NCBI GenBank assembly: GCA_944390005.1
Contig: CALXOJ010000005.1
Span: 41,988 to 105,987 of the forward strand
Reading direction: 5' to 3'
Length of the DNA stretch: 64,000 nucleotides
Source: an uncultured Spirochaetota bacterium
GTDB lineage: Bacteria; Spirochaetota; Spirochaetia; JAFGXN01
Below the pieces are notes generated by a model, which was not told the DNA's origin, searched no databases, and worked only from the letters and a program-made list of their open reading frames with translations. Of this stretch, positions 8,913-18,734 are shown one piece after another (the first letter of the stretch is position 1; every line of letters starts with the position of its first letter). The position numbers and the translations under genes were made by a program.

Positions 8913-10487
8913 TCAGTCAAGACCGGGTCCGGACGGAAGTGCGATATCGGAAAAAGAAACGGCTTTCCCCCACACAGTGTTCAGAAAGGCGGCGTTGATT
9001 TCTTTCAGAACGGACGACGGATTTTCCGCTGTTGTATACGGCAGATAAAATCCGGGAGACGCCCCTTCCGGAGCCGTTTCAAAGACTTCTTTTAACTTTG
9101 CGGCGGTTTCCGCGGATACCGCCTGATCAAGAAAATGGAAAAAATCATAAAAAACAACCGCATATCCGCTTTCGGGAGTCTGCATCGGTTTCATATCCGA
9201 CCGCTGAACGGGATCGAATGTCAGCTGCCGCGAAAAAGGACCGGTACGGCCGAAATCCTTCGGATCGCAGGCAATCAGCATCAGCTCTCCGCCGCCGGCG
9301 GATTTGTATTCCGCAACAGCTTTGTTCAGGTCAATCTTTTCCCATCGGGACATTCCTGCCAATGTTGTGTAGTAAAGCCCTCCGACATCAATATCTGTCG
9401 CCGGGGCAATGATGCGCCGAATTTGGGCAGCGGAAAATTCGGCAAAAACCTCCACCGTTCCCATCCGGCACGAGTCAAAAACCAGCGTCCCGACCTGAAA
9501 AGACGACTCAAATACCGACGCCAAATCCCGGATCGACATGCGGCTTCCTGCCGTATCATCAACGGCAAAGGTGCGGGAAGCAATACGGGAAGCCGTGTCC
9601 GCACCGGTATCTGCCGTACCGGCCGGGGTATCCTGCAGCGGAATCCGGTTGTAATCAATATTTTCCGGCAGCCATCCGGTTGAATGGGACCAGAGAATCA
9701 GTTTGTCAAAATAAAAACCCGCCTCCGATAAAACCGACACCATTCCGTCTTTGGAGGCAGAATCGATTTCCTGCAAAAACACCTTTACAACCGGACTGAC
9801 AATTTCATCCGTTTCATCATGGACAATCCGAAAGATAAGCGGCTGGTTAAACGGTGAATTTTGAGGCGGATCGAGAAAGACATAAAGCGTAAAGGATGCA
9901 TTCCAGCCGGCTTCCATCTCATTGATATCATTGAGGGCGGCCGTGTACAAATCGTTATCGGCAGCCATATAAACAAGCACATTACCATACATTTCAGTCG
10001 GCATTGATTTCCGGTCTTCCGAAGCCTTTCCGGCGGCGAGCCAGCTGTCTTTTACCTCAAAAATCCATTTATAAATCTGACGTCCGTCCCGTTCGTCATA
10101 CTCCGAATCGATTCGCACCGGATAGGCCGTAAAAATCCCCAGCAGTTCGTCGCTGAAGCGGCCCTTATTGGATTCCCAATTCTCTCTGAGTTTCTGAATC
10201 GGGATCCTAAAAAAACAGGAATCGTTAGGAATAGAAAAACCGTTAAACCTTTTTAAGTTTTCGCGGCCAAAATAGAGTTCGGACGCCGAACGGCTGTCCC
10301 GGGCACGAGCATGGAAACTTTCGGTCGGTTCAATCGTCTTTGCCCGTTCGTCATATTGGATGTACACGGGCTCCCCGGTCTGGTTTTCCACATAAAATTC
10401 GATTCCCCGCAGCTTCTCCCACTCTTCCAAAGGCGGACAGGCTGCCAGCGCCGGCAGTAAAAAAATAAGCGGCAGTAATTTTTTCAT
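8913..10487 (-). CDS. clostripain-family (C11) cysteine protease, lipoprotein
   Basis: A 524-residue exported lipoprotein with lipobox LAAC (Cys 17). From about residue 165 it matches clostripain/gingipain-fold peptidases: VLVYMAADNDL strand, the catalytic His in WSHSTGW (about 268) and the catalytic Cys in VFDSCRMGTVEV (about 340). Clostripain-type enzymes cut after Arg or Lys, but specificity cannot be read here. The start is ATG 10487, with TAAGGAGG upstream. Longer in-frame starts are rejected because they precede the signal peptide. It lies ten bases after the astacin-like gene and 38 bases before the BspA-like gene, which supports one operon. Confidence 0.9.
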   Translation of the reverse strand: MKKLLPLIFLLPALAACPPLEEWEKLRGIEFYVENQTGEPVYIQYDERAKTIEPTESFHARARDSRSASELYFGRENLKRFNGFSIPNDSCFFRIPIQKLRENWESNKGRFSDELLGIFTAYPVRIDSEYDERDGRQIYKWIFEVKDSWLAAGKASEDRKSMPTEMYGNVLVYMAADNDLYTAALNDINEMEAGWNASFTLYVFLDPPQNSPFNQPLIFRIVHDETDEIVSPVVKVFLQEIDSASKDGMVSVLSEAGFYFDKLILWSHSTGWLPENIDYNRIPLQDTPAGTADTGADTASRIASRTFAVDDTAGSRMSIRDLASVFESSFQVGTLVFDSCRMGTVEVFAEFSAAQIRRIIAPATDIDVGGLYYTTLAGMSRWEKIDLNKAVAEYKSAGGGELMLIACDPKDFGRTGPFSRQLTFDPVQRSDMKPMQTPESGYAVVFYDFFHFLDQAVSAETAAKLKEVFETAPEGASPGFYLPYTTAENPSSVLKEINAAFLNTVWGKAVSFSDIALPSGPGLD

Positions 10488-10497
10488 TGAATCCTCC

Positions 10498-13400
10498 TTA
10501 GTTCTTATATGTTGAAGAACTATGCTCATATATTGCTTTAAATTCAAGCGTTGCAAAGGTTCTTTCGGGAGCAACATCCTGGCGGATCCTTACAAAAAAC
10601 GTATCCCCGTTTTTAAGTGTTTCGGTATACCATCCGGAAACCGATGGATACCATCCGTTACCGTAAGTGGCCCAACCGAGTTTTTCTTTTTTGACAACGC
10701 CATTCACAAGAACGTCAAAGGCGGCAATAGCACCCCCGGCATCTTCTTCCTTATAAACCCGATACTGCCAATCCGCTTGCCCTGATTTTAAGTACAGTTG
10801 ATATCCCTCCTTACTATCCCAGCCTACAGTCCCCATACTCTTTACCTTCAGAAGAGTGTGATTTAAGCCTTTCTCATCAGCGTTAGCCATTTCGTCTTGA
10901 AAATCAGGGGCATTTTTTACCTTCGCTGTTACTTCAGAAGAATCCGAACCGGACACGAAATCAACATACCATTGATTATTCCGGGAAGCAACATTTCCAT
11001 GCCATTCAACCACATACCCCTTTGCCACTTTATGCTGCAAAACAGGCTCTCTAATTGTCTTCACCTTCAGCGTAACTGTTTGTTTTGAAAAAATCTCCCT
11101 TTCGGCTGTTATGAGATGATCTTCGTCCGAATCCTGATCATAAAAACCGGAGACTTTTATCTGACCTCCTTCTTCCGCCGTCAGTGTGACAGAATGAATC
11201 TGATACCGGAAAAAGACATATTCGTAGACATTGACCAAACTTCCGCAACTTACCGAAACCCTGATAATCGTTCTTTGGTTTGCGGGCAATGAATAATTTA
11301 TTTCTCCACCGGAAATTTCCGGGGAATACGAGTCCCTCCGTCCGTCAATTATAGTCTCCAAAGAAATACGCTGCCCGGGATTTCCTGTTTTTAAGATATA
11401 ATTAAATTTCAAGTTGCTGTCTGCCGAATCTTCCATATAAAATTCGATTCTTCCTGAATTCAGCAAGTCAGCAGTTTTCCGATTCTCGCCTGAAAAGTAA
11501 GAAACAGTCAATGCTTCCGGCGCAGCCGCTTCTGCCGGAAGCATCAACGTTACACGATAAATTTGACTTTCCGTACCGAACGATCCGATTTTGACTTCAA
11601 TTTCTTCCTGTTTCCCTGCCGTCAGTTTTACATCAAAGGAATTCCCTTCCCGCCATGATGTTTCTGACGTTTTTTTTATCAAAACTTTTTGCCCTTTTTT
11701 CTCATTGACATTAATTCTTACCCAATCTGTATATATCAAACCGGGGTTAAACTCGGAATAGTCAAAATTTGTTTTTTCTGCAATCAAGGAATTGGTTTTC
11801 CTGTCTCTTAAGGAAATGGATTCGGGAACATTGTCCGTTTTTTTCAAAGTAATGATATACTCCGTAGAATGACTCCTGTCCTGAGATGTCACAAAATAAG
11901 ACACCTCTGTAAGCGGAGCGTTCAAAGAAATTTGACTGCTGTTACCGTCGCAAATCCGACCATTAATTTTCAACTGTTTTGTCTGTCCGTAAAATAAAAC
12001 AGGAACCAATGATACGGAATTCACTTCTTCGGGGAAATACATTTCCCGACCGCGATCATCTGTCATTCCCAACTCAATTTGGTTCGCTCCCTGCTCTGTT
12101 GCGTTTAAATCAATCCCATAATATTGGATTTCGGAAAAACCTCCTGCTGTCTTACCGTTATTGATCCTTACTCCCAACTCTCCGGCATTCCAACTGTGCC
12201 TAAGTCCGTCAAATTCCGAGTCTGCGCTATTCGATATGGCTGCTATATGAAGAGATACCATTTTTGAAAGCGGACTTTGGTAGCGGCCGTTATAAATTGA
12301 CGCCAGAAATTCTTTGTCCATTTCACTTAAAGTATTTCCACCGACTGTTATACCATTATACAATTCCTGAAAATCCGGTTGCAAATCAAACCAATTATAA
12401 TAATTCATAATCGAAAAAATATCATAAGCCGGAGATGCATAACTTGATTTTGTGATTCTGTGATATATTTGCGGCTGAAGCGAACCGACGCCCGAGACAT
12501 ATAAATCGCGATCGTAGCGGCAATGTTCATGCATTAACCCCGCTGTATGCCCCCACTCATGTATAATTGTCCGCATGAATCCATAAACGGAGTCCTTCCC
12601 CGGAAACGCCGCACCCGATGAGCGGTAAAGTTTTAATGCCGGAAAGCTCCCATTCTCAACGGCAAGCATATTTTCAGCCCCGATAAAAGCCGATTCGGGA
12701 ATTTTACCGGCATTAATCTCATACCAGCCCCCCAGCTGCCCGACGCTGGCACGCCCGGCCCAGCCGACGCCTTCCGTTTTTCTGTAACGGACAACAACAT
12801 GAACAGGCGATGCAAAAATTTCAGCAAGCTCTGATACCTCGCGATAAGAAAGAGCTCCGTTTGTTCCAAGTTCGATTTCTTTCAGCCCCGCCTGAATGGC
12901 ATTTTTAATGCCTTCAGGGATCTTCATTCCGTTTTCCGCCTCCGAGGCAAACCGGAATAAGACAGAGTGTTTCCCTCCGTTTTTTCTGTCTTTCGGCCAC
13001 AGCACCGTTCCGAAAGGAACCGCTCCTTTGACGCCGGAGGCAGCTTCCAAAATGCCGCTGTACCAGTAAATTTGCTCGCGATAGCCTTCATTAAGTTTAT
13101 CGATTGGAGCACCGTCGACTGGAGTGATGTAGCGTTCATCTTCAACCGCGCTTTCCTTCAATGACGGAAGCAGCAGATTTTGCGGGGCTTTCGGCAAAAG
13201 AGACGCCGTTTCTGCTTCAATTTGTTCCAATTCGGGTTGAAATTCCGCCGTTTCGGCATCACCGGTAAATTTCGTTGTCACTTGGGTAAAAACAGTTCCG
13301 AGATATCCGTCGGTCACTTCCAACTTGAAATGTTCTATAATATCCTGCGTTGTTGAAAATTCCTTCAGCTCTTTGTTGTCCATTGTCAGAACAACTTTAT

Positions 13401-13908
13401 TTTCTTTCGCCATAGCGGAAAGAACCGTTACCATTCTTTCGGTACGGTCGTTAAGCCAGTTTTTATAGGCTTGAAATCCGGCTTCGATTTCTTCCTGTTT
13501 CCGTTTCTGATCGGCCGAAAGGCTGATTTTTATTCCGGAAGACAGACCGGAGACTTCATCCATCGTACTTGTCAAAGAATAATCTCCGTTCAGAACAAAC
13601 ACCAAATCATCGGTAGTATCGTAAACAAATGTCCGATCAATAAAATAGTTGGCACTGCCGGAAAGCTGTATCTCGATACGGTACCGGGAACCTCTTCCCG
13701 GAAAAGGATAATCAGGGCTCCAAATCACGCCGGACGTTGCCTCGCCGGAAACTTCGGCCTTCACTACCCCGTTCACGGACACTTTCACCGATTCAATCCG
13801 GGCATCGGAGCGGTTTTCTATGCGGAGTTCTCCCGGTGATAGAATACTGAGACGGTCGCAGCCTATCGCAAAAAGACAAAAAATCAATAAAAATGACATG
13901 CGATTCAT
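10498..13908 (-). CDS. large lipoprotein with astacin-like zinc metalloprotease domain
   Basis: An 1136-residue exported lipoprotein (lipobox AIGC, Cys 17). Residues 450-468 read HEWGHTAGLMHEHCRYDRD, the full astacin (M12A) zinc signature HExxHxxGxxHExxRxDR, and the Met-turn follows as SIMNYY at 499-504. The upstream 430 residues are unassigned but contain a helical, Glu-rich stretch near 130-160. After the protease come repeated beta-sandwich domains of the cadherin-like type (about 620-900) and a C-terminal beta-rich region ending in Asn. The start is ATG 13908 with GAGGAGG. First gene of the three-gene operon. Astacins are well known in animals and scattered in bacteria, so acquisition by transfer is possible but unproven. 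Confidence 0.88.
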   Translation of the reverse strand: MNRMSFLLIFCLFAIGCDRLSILSPGELRIENRSDARIESVKVSVNGVVKAEVSGEATSGVIWSPDYPFPGRGSRYRIEIQLSGSANYFIDRTFVYDTTDDLVFVLNGDYSLTSTMDEVSGLSSGIKISLSADQKRKQEEIEAGFQAYKNWLNDRTERMVTVLSAMAKENKVVLTMDNKELKEFSTTQDIIEHFKLEVTDGYLGTVFTQVTTKFTGDAETAEFQPELEQIEAETASLLPKAPQNLLLPSLKESAVEDERYITPVDGAPIDKLNEGYREQIYWYSGILEAASGVKGAVPFGTVLWPKDRKNGGKHSVLFRFASEAENGMKIPEGIKNAIQAGLKEIELGTNGALSYREVSELAEIFASPVHVVVRYRKTEGVGWAGRASVGQLGGWYEINAGKIPESAFIGAENMLAVENGSFPALKLYRSSGAAFPGKDSVYGFMRTIIHEWGHTAGLMHEHCRYDRDLYVSGVGSLQPQIYHRITKSSYASPAYDIFSIMNYYNWFDLQPDFQELYNGITVGGNTLSEMDKEFLASIYNGRYQSPLSKMVSLHIAAISNSADSEFDGLRHSWNAGELGVRINNGKTAGGFSEIQYYGIDLNATEQGANQIELGMTDDRGREMYFPEEVNSVSLVPVLFYGQTKQLKINGRICDGNSSQISLNAPLTEVSYFVTSQDRSHSTEYIITLKKTDNVPESISLRDRKTNSLIAEKTNFDYSEFNPGLIYTDWVRINVNEKKGQKVLIKKTSETSWREGNSFDVKLTAGKQEEIEVKIGSFGTESQIYRVTLMLPAEAAAPEALTVSYFSGENRKTADLLNSGRIEFYMEDSADSNLKFNYILKTGNPGQRISLETIIDGRRDSYSPEISGGEINYSLPANQRTIIRVSVSCGSLVNVYEYVFFRYQIHSVTLTAEEGGQIKVSGFYDQDSDEDHLITAEREIFSKQTVTLKVKTIREPVLQHKVAKGYVVEWHGNVASRNNQWYVDFVSGSDSSEVTAKVKNAPDFQDEMANADEKGLNHTLLKVKSMGTVGWDSKEGYQLYLKSGQADWQYRVYKEEDAGGAIAAFDVLVNGVVKKEKLGWATYGNGWYPSVSGWYTETLKNGDTFFVRIRQDVAPERTFATLEFKAIYEHSSSTYKN

Positions 13909-13931
13909 AACACCTCCTCTTCTCGTACATA

Positions 13932-13977
13932 ATATTAAATCACATTTAGTAAAAAATAAACTATTTTTTTTTTTTTT
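13932..13977 (-). promoter_or_regulatory. putative promoter and A14 tract before the protease operon
   Basis: On the minus strand TTTATT (13955-13960) and TAATAT (13932-13937) lie 17 bases apart, about 24 bases before the astacin-like gene. Directly upstream is an uninterrupted run of 14 A (T14 on the plus strand, 13964-13977), which could act as an UP element or vary in length. The DNA from 13920 to 14040 is otherwise extremely AT-rich with no gene. Confidence 0.5.
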
Positions 13978-14053
13978 GATTTTTTTATTAAACTAATATT
14001 AATAAAATTTAAAAATTAACTTCAGTCGAAATCAAAAATCGGAAAAGATGAAC

Positions 14054-14300
14054 ATGATTATGTCATTAAAAATGATTTGAATTTGAAAGCGTCCTTTTTA
14101 TTTGCCGATATTGTAAAACAAATTGAAAGCGTTTTCAGCGTTCTTTCTGAGGAAAAGAGATTCGGATGGAAATCGGTGATGAGCTCCGTCCGTTCAAGAA
14201 AAACCGTTATTGAAACAATGACCGCATCGCTCTCGTTTCGAAGCGATCAAATGAGATTTTGAAAATTTTCAGACCGACGCTTTTGTTCCGATGCTTTTAA
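14054..14300 (+). pseudogene. decayed, internally deleted duplicate of dapL-pgm
   Basis: This stretch aligns base by base with two separate parts of the intact dapL-pgm pair 1.5 kb downstream. 14054-14190 matches the first 46 or so codons of dapL, including the start ATGATT, TTGAAAGCGTC, CGATATTG and ATGGNAATCGG. 14191-14255 then matches the last codons of dapL (CGTTATTGAA), and 14256-14300 matches the first codons of pgm (TTTTTGAAAA, CCGACGCTT, CCGATG). About 340 dapL codons are missing, frames are broken by indels, and no ribosome site remains. It is a relic, not a gene; a 61-codon open frame inside it is accidental. Confidence 0.88.
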
Positions 14301-14331
14301 ACCGCAATAAAGAACTCAAGGCATTTTCATA

Positions 14332-14364
14332 AAAAAACGGACTCTTTTAAGGAGACCGTTTTTT
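14332..14364. terminator. bidirectional terminator between the relic and yeiH
   Basis: AAAAAACGG (14332-14340) pairs with CCGTTTTTT (14356-14364), extended by CTC/GAG across one mismatch. Poly-A on one side and poly-T on the other make it usable on both strands; on the minus strand it closes yeiH. Confidence 0.8.
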
Positions 14365-14380
14365 GCTTTCCCGTCAATCT

Positions 14381-15409
14381 TTACCAAATTCCCAAAAGGC
14401 GCTGCATCGCCAGCGAGACGGCCGTTACGATCATCCAGCAGCAAAACCCGAGCGCCAACGGTTTTCCTCCGGTTTTGATTAATTTAACGATGTTTGTGTT
14501 GAGGCCGACCGCGCACATTGCCGCCACAATCAAAAATTTACTGACCGTTTTTAACGGAGCGAAAAAATCGGGAGAAACGCCGGCGGCAACGGCAGCCGTC
14601 GTTACAACGGACGCTGCAATAAAATATAAGATAAACATCGGAAAAACCGATTTCAGTCGGACATTTTCGCCGTCCGCTTTCGCTTTGCGCGCCGCAGCTA
14701 AAGCCAAAATCAGCGTAATCGGAATGATGGCGAGCGTGCGCGTCAGCTTGACAATCACCGCTTTATCCAATGTTTCGCTTCCTAATCCGTACAGAGAATC
14801 CCAAACGGAAGCGGCCGCTGTCACCGAAGAGGTATCATTGACAGCCGTTCCGGCGAAAATCCCGAACGCTTCACCGCTTTCCGTCGAAAATCCAAGCAGC
14901 GCACCGAACGAAGGGAAAATCAGCGCCGCCAAAAGATTAAAAAAGAAGATGACCGAAATCGACTGTGCGACCTCTTCATCGTTTGCCTTCACAACGGGGG
15001 CGGTGGCAGCAATCGCCGAACCGCCGCAAATTGCCGATCCGACACCGACCAACGCGGTGATTCGTCCCGGAATTTTCATCACTTTTCCGAGAACGTAAGC
15101 CGCCGCCAACGCTGCCGCAATCGTCGTTACGATAATCGGAAGCGACTGTTTGCCGGTCTCCCAAATCACCGAAAGATTCAAACCGAAACCGAGAAAAACG
15201 ACCGCCGTTTGCAGAACTTTTTTCGACACAAATCCGATGCCATCCTGAACCGAGCTGCGATCCTTAATCAGCAGCGCCAAAATCATACCGAACAGAATGC
15301 CGAAAACCGGCGCACCGACAGCCGGTACTAACTCGCCTAAAAACCAACTCGGAACGGCAATGGCAAAACACAGCAGAACTCCCTTCCCCATTTTTCGAAT
15401 GAAATTCAT
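14381..15409 (-). CDS. YeiH/UPF0324 family putative sulfate exporter
   Basis: A 342-residue integral membrane protein with about ten hydrophobic segments. It has the family hallmark [18 protein letters not shown] near residue 120 and [14 protein letters not shown] near 190. The family is called putative sulfate exporter, but the transported substrate is not firmly established. The start is ATG 15409 with AGGAGAAATAA. It is transcribed divergently from dapL out of a shared 150-base region, with promoter 15426-15454 (minus), and it separates the dapL-pgm relic from the intact pair. Confidence 0.9.
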   Translation of the reverse strand: MNFIRKMGKGVLLCFAIAVPSWFLGELVPAVGAPVFGILFGMILALLIKDRSSVQDGIGFVSKKVLQTAVVFLGFGLNLSVIWETGKQSLPIIVTTIAAALAAAYVLGKVMKIPGRITALVGVGSAICGGSAIAATAPVVKANDEEVAQSISVIFFFNLLAALIFPSFGALLGFSTESGEAFGIFAGTAVNDTSSVTAAASVWDSLYGLGSETLDKAVIVKLTRTLAIIPITLILALAAARKAKADGENVRLKSVFPMFILYFIAASVVTTAAVAAGVSPDFFAPLKTVSKFLIVAAMCAVGLNTNIVKLIKTGGKPLALGFCCWMIVTAVSLAMQRLLGIW

Positions 15410-15425
15410 TTATTTCTCCTATCGG

Positions 15426-15454
15426 AGTTTACGATTTTCCGGGAAAAGTGTAAA
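15426..15454 (-). promoter_or_regulatory. putative promoter of yeiH
   Basis: On the minus strand TTTACA (15449-15454) and TAAACT (15426-15431) are separated by 17 bases, about 16 bases before the yeiH start codon region. Confidence 0.65.
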
Positions 15455-15516
15455 CCACAGGCGCAGCGGATTTAAAATTTCTCAGACGATGAAAACATCT
15501 GAATCTGTCGGCAAAC

Positions 15517-15545
15517 TTGAAACATCGGCCGTCTTTCGCTATAAT
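15517..15545 (+). promoter_or_regulatory. promoter of dapL-pgm
   Basis: TTGAAA (15517-15522) and a perfect TATAAT (15540-15545) with a 17-base spacer. Transcription would begin near 15552, only about 11 bases before the ATG at 15563, so the GAGAGGTG ribosome site sits at the extreme 5' end of the message. Confidence 0.88.
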
Positions 15546-15562
15546 GAACCGAGAGGTGAACC

Positions 15563-16789
15563 ATGATTCGTGTCAACGAAAATTATTTAAAATTGAAAGC
15601 GTCTTATTTGTTTGTCGATATTGCAAAGAGAGTTGCGGCGTTTACGGCAGCTCATCCCGAAAAAAAAGTGATCCGTATGGGAATCGGCGACGTCACTCGT
15701 CCGCTTCCTCCGGTTTGCATCAAAGCGCTGCACGAAGCGGCGGATGAAATGGCCGCTGAAGCGACGTTTAAAGGATACGGGCCCGAAGCCGGTTACGAAT
15801 TTCTGCGTGAAGCGATTGCCGAAAACGATTACCGCGCCCGCGGCTGCCAAATCGGAGCCGATGAAATCTTCGTTTCCGACGGCGCCAAATGCGATACTGC
15901 CAATATTCAGGAGCTGTTTGCCGGCGACATCAAAATTGCCGTACCCGATCCCGTTTATCCGGTTTATGTCGACACGAATGTCATGGCCGGCCGAACCGGG
16001 GAAAACGTCGGCGGCCGCTATCAAGGCTTTATTTACCTGAACTCGACAGCGGAAAACAACTTTATTCCCGAACTGCCGAAAGAAAAAGTCGATTTGATTT
16101 ACCTTTGTTTTCCCAATAATCCGACCGGAGCCGCCATTACAAAAGCGGAGCTGAAAAAGTGGGTCGATTACGCCAAAGAAAACAAATCGCTGATTCTTTA
16201 TGACGCCGCTTATGAAGCGTTTATCCGCGACGAATCATTACCCCGCTCAATTTACGAAATCGACGGTGCTGATGAAGTCGCCATCGAATTCCGCAGTTTT
16301 TCGAAGACCGCCGGCTTTACCGGGACCCGGTGCGCGTTTACCGTTGTTCCGAAAAAAGTCAAAGCCTATACATCCTCCGGAGAGGCTGTCGCACTCAATC
16401 CGCTGTGGAACCGCCGCCAATCGACAAAATTCAACGGCGTTTCGTATCCGATTCAGAAAGCCGCAGCCGCCGTTTACACCGCCGAAGGCAAAGCGCAAGT
16501 GAAAGCGCTCATCGATTTTTATTTGGAAAACGCAAAAATCATCCGCGAAAAAATGACTTCGCTCGGGTTCGCATGCACCGGAGGCGAAAATTCGCCGTAT
16601 ATTTGGGTTCGGACCGGATGCGAAAGCTGGAGTTTCTTCGATAAACTGCTGAACGAAGCGGCTGTCGTCACCACGCCGGGGTCAGGCTTTGGCTCTTGCG
16701 GTGAAGGTTTTATCCGTATCAGCGCTTTCAATTCCAGAGAAAACGTTATTGAAGCGATGAACCGCATTTCTTCGGTTTTGGGAAACTAA
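15563..16789 (+). CDS. dapL: LL-diaminopimelate aminotransferase
   Basis: A 408-residue class I/II PLP aminotransferase. It closely follows the DapL pattern: N-terminal [12 protein letters not shown] (about 39-50), the substrate/PLP loop FPNNPTGA (183-190) and the PLP-binding lysine in [12 protein letters not shown] (K248). DapL converts tetrahydrodipicolinate directly to LL-diaminopimelate, a shortcut used by plants, chlamydiae and some spirochaetes, feeding lysine and peptidoglycan. The start is ATG 15563 with GAGAGGTG. The phosphohexomutase gene follows after two bases, and a degenerate copy of this gene lies at 14054. Confidence 0.95.
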   Translation: MIRVNENYLKLKASYLFVDIAKRVAAFTAAHPEKKVIRMGIGDVTRPLPPVCIKALHEAADEMAAEATFKGYGPEAGYEFLREAIAENDYRARGCQIGADEIFVSDGAKCDTANIQELFAGDIKIAVPDPVYPVYVDTNVMAGRTGENVGGRYQGFIYLNSTAENNFIPELPKEKVDLIYLCFPNNPTGAAITKAELKKWVDYAKENKSLILYDAAYEAFIRDESLPRSIYEIDGADEVAIEFRSFSKTAGFTGTRCAFTVVPKKVKAYTSSGEAVALNPLWNRRQSTKFNGVSYPIQKAAAAVYTAEGKAQVKALIDFYLENAKIIREKMTSLGFACTGGENSPYIWVRTGCESWSFFDKLLNEAAVVTTPGSGFGSCGEGFIRISAFNSRENVIEAMNRISSVLGN

Positions 16790-16791
16790 AT

Positions 16792-18657
16792 ATGGAATTT
16801 TTGAAAAATTTCCAGGCCGGCGCTTCGGTCCCGATGTGTCCGTCACGGGATATCGTCCGCCAATCGTTTTCTTCGATGATTCTTTCGGCTTCCGGATTCC
16901 GGAAAATCTTTTCTTCAGACGGAATCGAAGAGAGCGCCAGTCCCGCCGTGACAGCTGCCGATGCCGCGCTGACCGCCTTTATCGGCAGAGCGTTTGCCGA
17001 ATTTTGCCGCCGCCGAACGGGAAAAACCTCCTTAACCATCGCACTCGGAACCGACACGCGGCCTACCGGCGCTTCGCTGGCGGATCTTCTGATTCGAATT
17101 TTCTTGGCTGACGGAATCAATGTCCGTTATTCGGGAGCAACGGCTGTTCCCGAACTGACAGCCTGGGTCAAAACCGACGCCGGCATCGACGCATTCGTTT
17201 ACGTTTCGGCAAGCCACAACCCAATCGGCCACAACGGTTTTAAATTCGGTTTCGAAGACGGCGCTGTTATGGAGCCCGAAGCGGCGGCTGTTTTTATCGA
17301 AGAAGTCCGCAGCGGCGTCAAAGAATTCCAACCGCTGCGGCAAGCTGCCGAAGATGCGGCGTTTGCTCCTCCTGAAACGACAGCCGCCGTTTTCAACCGC
17401 CAACCGCAGAACAAAGCGGCCGCTTTCGACGCTTATCTGCGGTTTACGAAAGCGGTACTGTCGGGTGAATCGGAAATCAAAAAACAGGAGGCGTTTTTTG
17501 CCCGTTTTGCGGACGAAGTCAAAGCCAAACGGTTGGGCATGGTCATCGATTTTAACGGCAGTGCGCGGACGCTCTCCGTTGATGGTGATTTTCTCTCCTC
17601 CCTCGGAATCAAATTAAACGTTATCAATCAACTTCCGGGGCAAATCGTCCACCGAATCGTTCCCGAAGGAATTTCACTCGAACCGTGCCGAACGCTTTTG
17701 GAGAAAACAGCACGCGAAGAGTCGTTCCAGTCCGACAGCAGCCGTTTCGTTCTCGGTTATTTGCCTGATAATGACGGCGACCGCGGCAACATCGTTTATC
17801 TGCAAGACGACGGAAAAACGGCGGCGGTTCTGGAAGCGCAGCAGCTGTTTGCGTTGTGTGTGCTTGCCGAATTGGCGGCGTTGACGGCTGCAGGCGTTTC
17901 GCAGCCGACAGCCGTGGCGGTCAATGACTGCACTTCGGATCGAATCGAAGCGATTGCGTCGGTTTTCGGAACAAAAGTGTTTCGAGCGGAAACGGGAGAG
18001 GCGAACGTTGTTAATCTGGCGCGCCGACTGCGAAAAGAGGGGTACCTTGTACGAATTTTGGGAGAAGGTTCCAACGGCGGAAACATCACCGATCCGGCGA
18101 CCATTCGCGATCCTCTCAATACAATCGGTTCTCTGCTGAAACTTTTAACGCAGCCGCAGCTGTTTCGGCTGTGGTGCGAACGGACAGGACAACCGTTTTC
18201 TCCTGATTACACCCTTCAGACCATCATCGATTCGCTTCCGCCTTATACAACAACCGGCGCTTACGAACCGCAAGCGAAAGTCGTTATTCGAACCGACGAT
18301 CACGGCGCTCTGAAAGCCGCGTACGAAGAACTTTTCCCCCGGTATTGGGAAAATCAACTGCTGCCGCTGCGGCAGGAATTGGGAGTGACCGAATGGCGGG
18401 AATTTAATTACGAAAAAACGGAAGAAAAAGAAGGCGTCGGCGCAATGTTCCGGAGCGGCGCTCAACGCGGAGGCTTTAAAATCCGGTTTTATGATTCAAA
18501 CGGTGAAGCGGCCGCCTATGTTTGGATGCGCGGATCGGGAACCGAACCGGTTTTCCGTGTCTCTGCCGATGTCAAAGGCAGCCGCCCGCAGACAGAAGCC
18601 GAACTGCTGCGCATTCACACCGACCTGATTGCCGAAGCCGACAACCGCTGCCGTTAA
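16792..18657 (+). CDS. phosphoglucomutase/phosphomannomutase family protein
   Basis: A 621-residue alpha-D-phosphohexomutase. The four family loops are visible: the phosphoserine site VSASHNPIGHNG (Ser 141), the metal loop PDNDGDRGN near 327, the sugar-recognition loop GEGSNGGN near 425, and the phosphate-binding loop RGSGTEPVFR near 580. The third loop departs from the common GEESGG form, so preference between glucose, mannose or another hexose phosphate cannot be told. Translation is probably coupled to dapL, whose stop is two bases before this ATG; no strong ribosome site is present. A strong hairpin follows the stop. Confidence 0.92.
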   Translation: MEFLKNFQAGASVPMCPSRDIVRQSFSSMILSASGFRKIFSSDGIEESASPAVTAADAALTAFIGRAFAEFCRRRTGKTSLTIALGTDTRPTGASLADLLIRIFLADGINVRYSGATAVPELTAWVKTDAGIDAFVYVSASHNPIGHNGFKFGFEDGAVMEPEAAAVFIEEVRSGVKEFQPLRQAAEDAAFAPPETTAAVFNRQPQNKAAAFDAYLRFTKAVLSGESEIKKQEAFFARFADEVKAKRLGMVIDFNGSARTLSVDGDFLSSLGIKLNVINQLPGQIVHRIVPEGISLEPCRTLLEKTAREESFQSDSSRFVLGYLPDNDGDRGNIVYLQDDGKTAAVLEAQQLFALCVLAELAALTAAGVSQPTAVAVNDCTSDRIEAIASVFGTKVFRAETGEANVVNLARRLRKEGYLVRILGEGSNGGNITDPATIRDPLNTIGSLLKLLTQPQLFRLWCERTGQPFSPDYTLQTIIDSLPPYTTTGAYEPQAKVVIRTDDHGALKAAYEELFPRYWENQLLPLRQELGVTEWREFNYEKTEEKEGVGAMFRSGAQRGGFKIRFYDSNGEAAAYVWMRGSGTEPVFRVSADVKGSRPQTEAELLRIHTDLIAEADNRCR

Positions 18658-18672
18658 CGGTCTCGCGAAAAA

Positions 18673-18707
18673 GCAAAACGGGAGCCTTGTCGACTCCCGT
18701 TTTTTGC
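18673..18707. terminator. bidirectional terminator between pgm and trpS
   Basis: AAAACGGGAG (18675-18684) pairs with CTCCCGTTTT (18694-18703), extended by flanking GC/GC bases, with T on the plus side and A on the other. It serves the converging pgm (+) and trpS (-) genes. Confidence 0.87.
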
Positions 18708-18734
18708 ACAACCGTTCGAGGCGGCTGAGTGCGG

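Noticed and set aside
14077..14262. A 61-codon plus-strand ORF as a new small gene
   Set aside because: It is a frame-shifted piece of the dapL-pgm relic with no ribosome site; its similarity to dapL changes frame partway.
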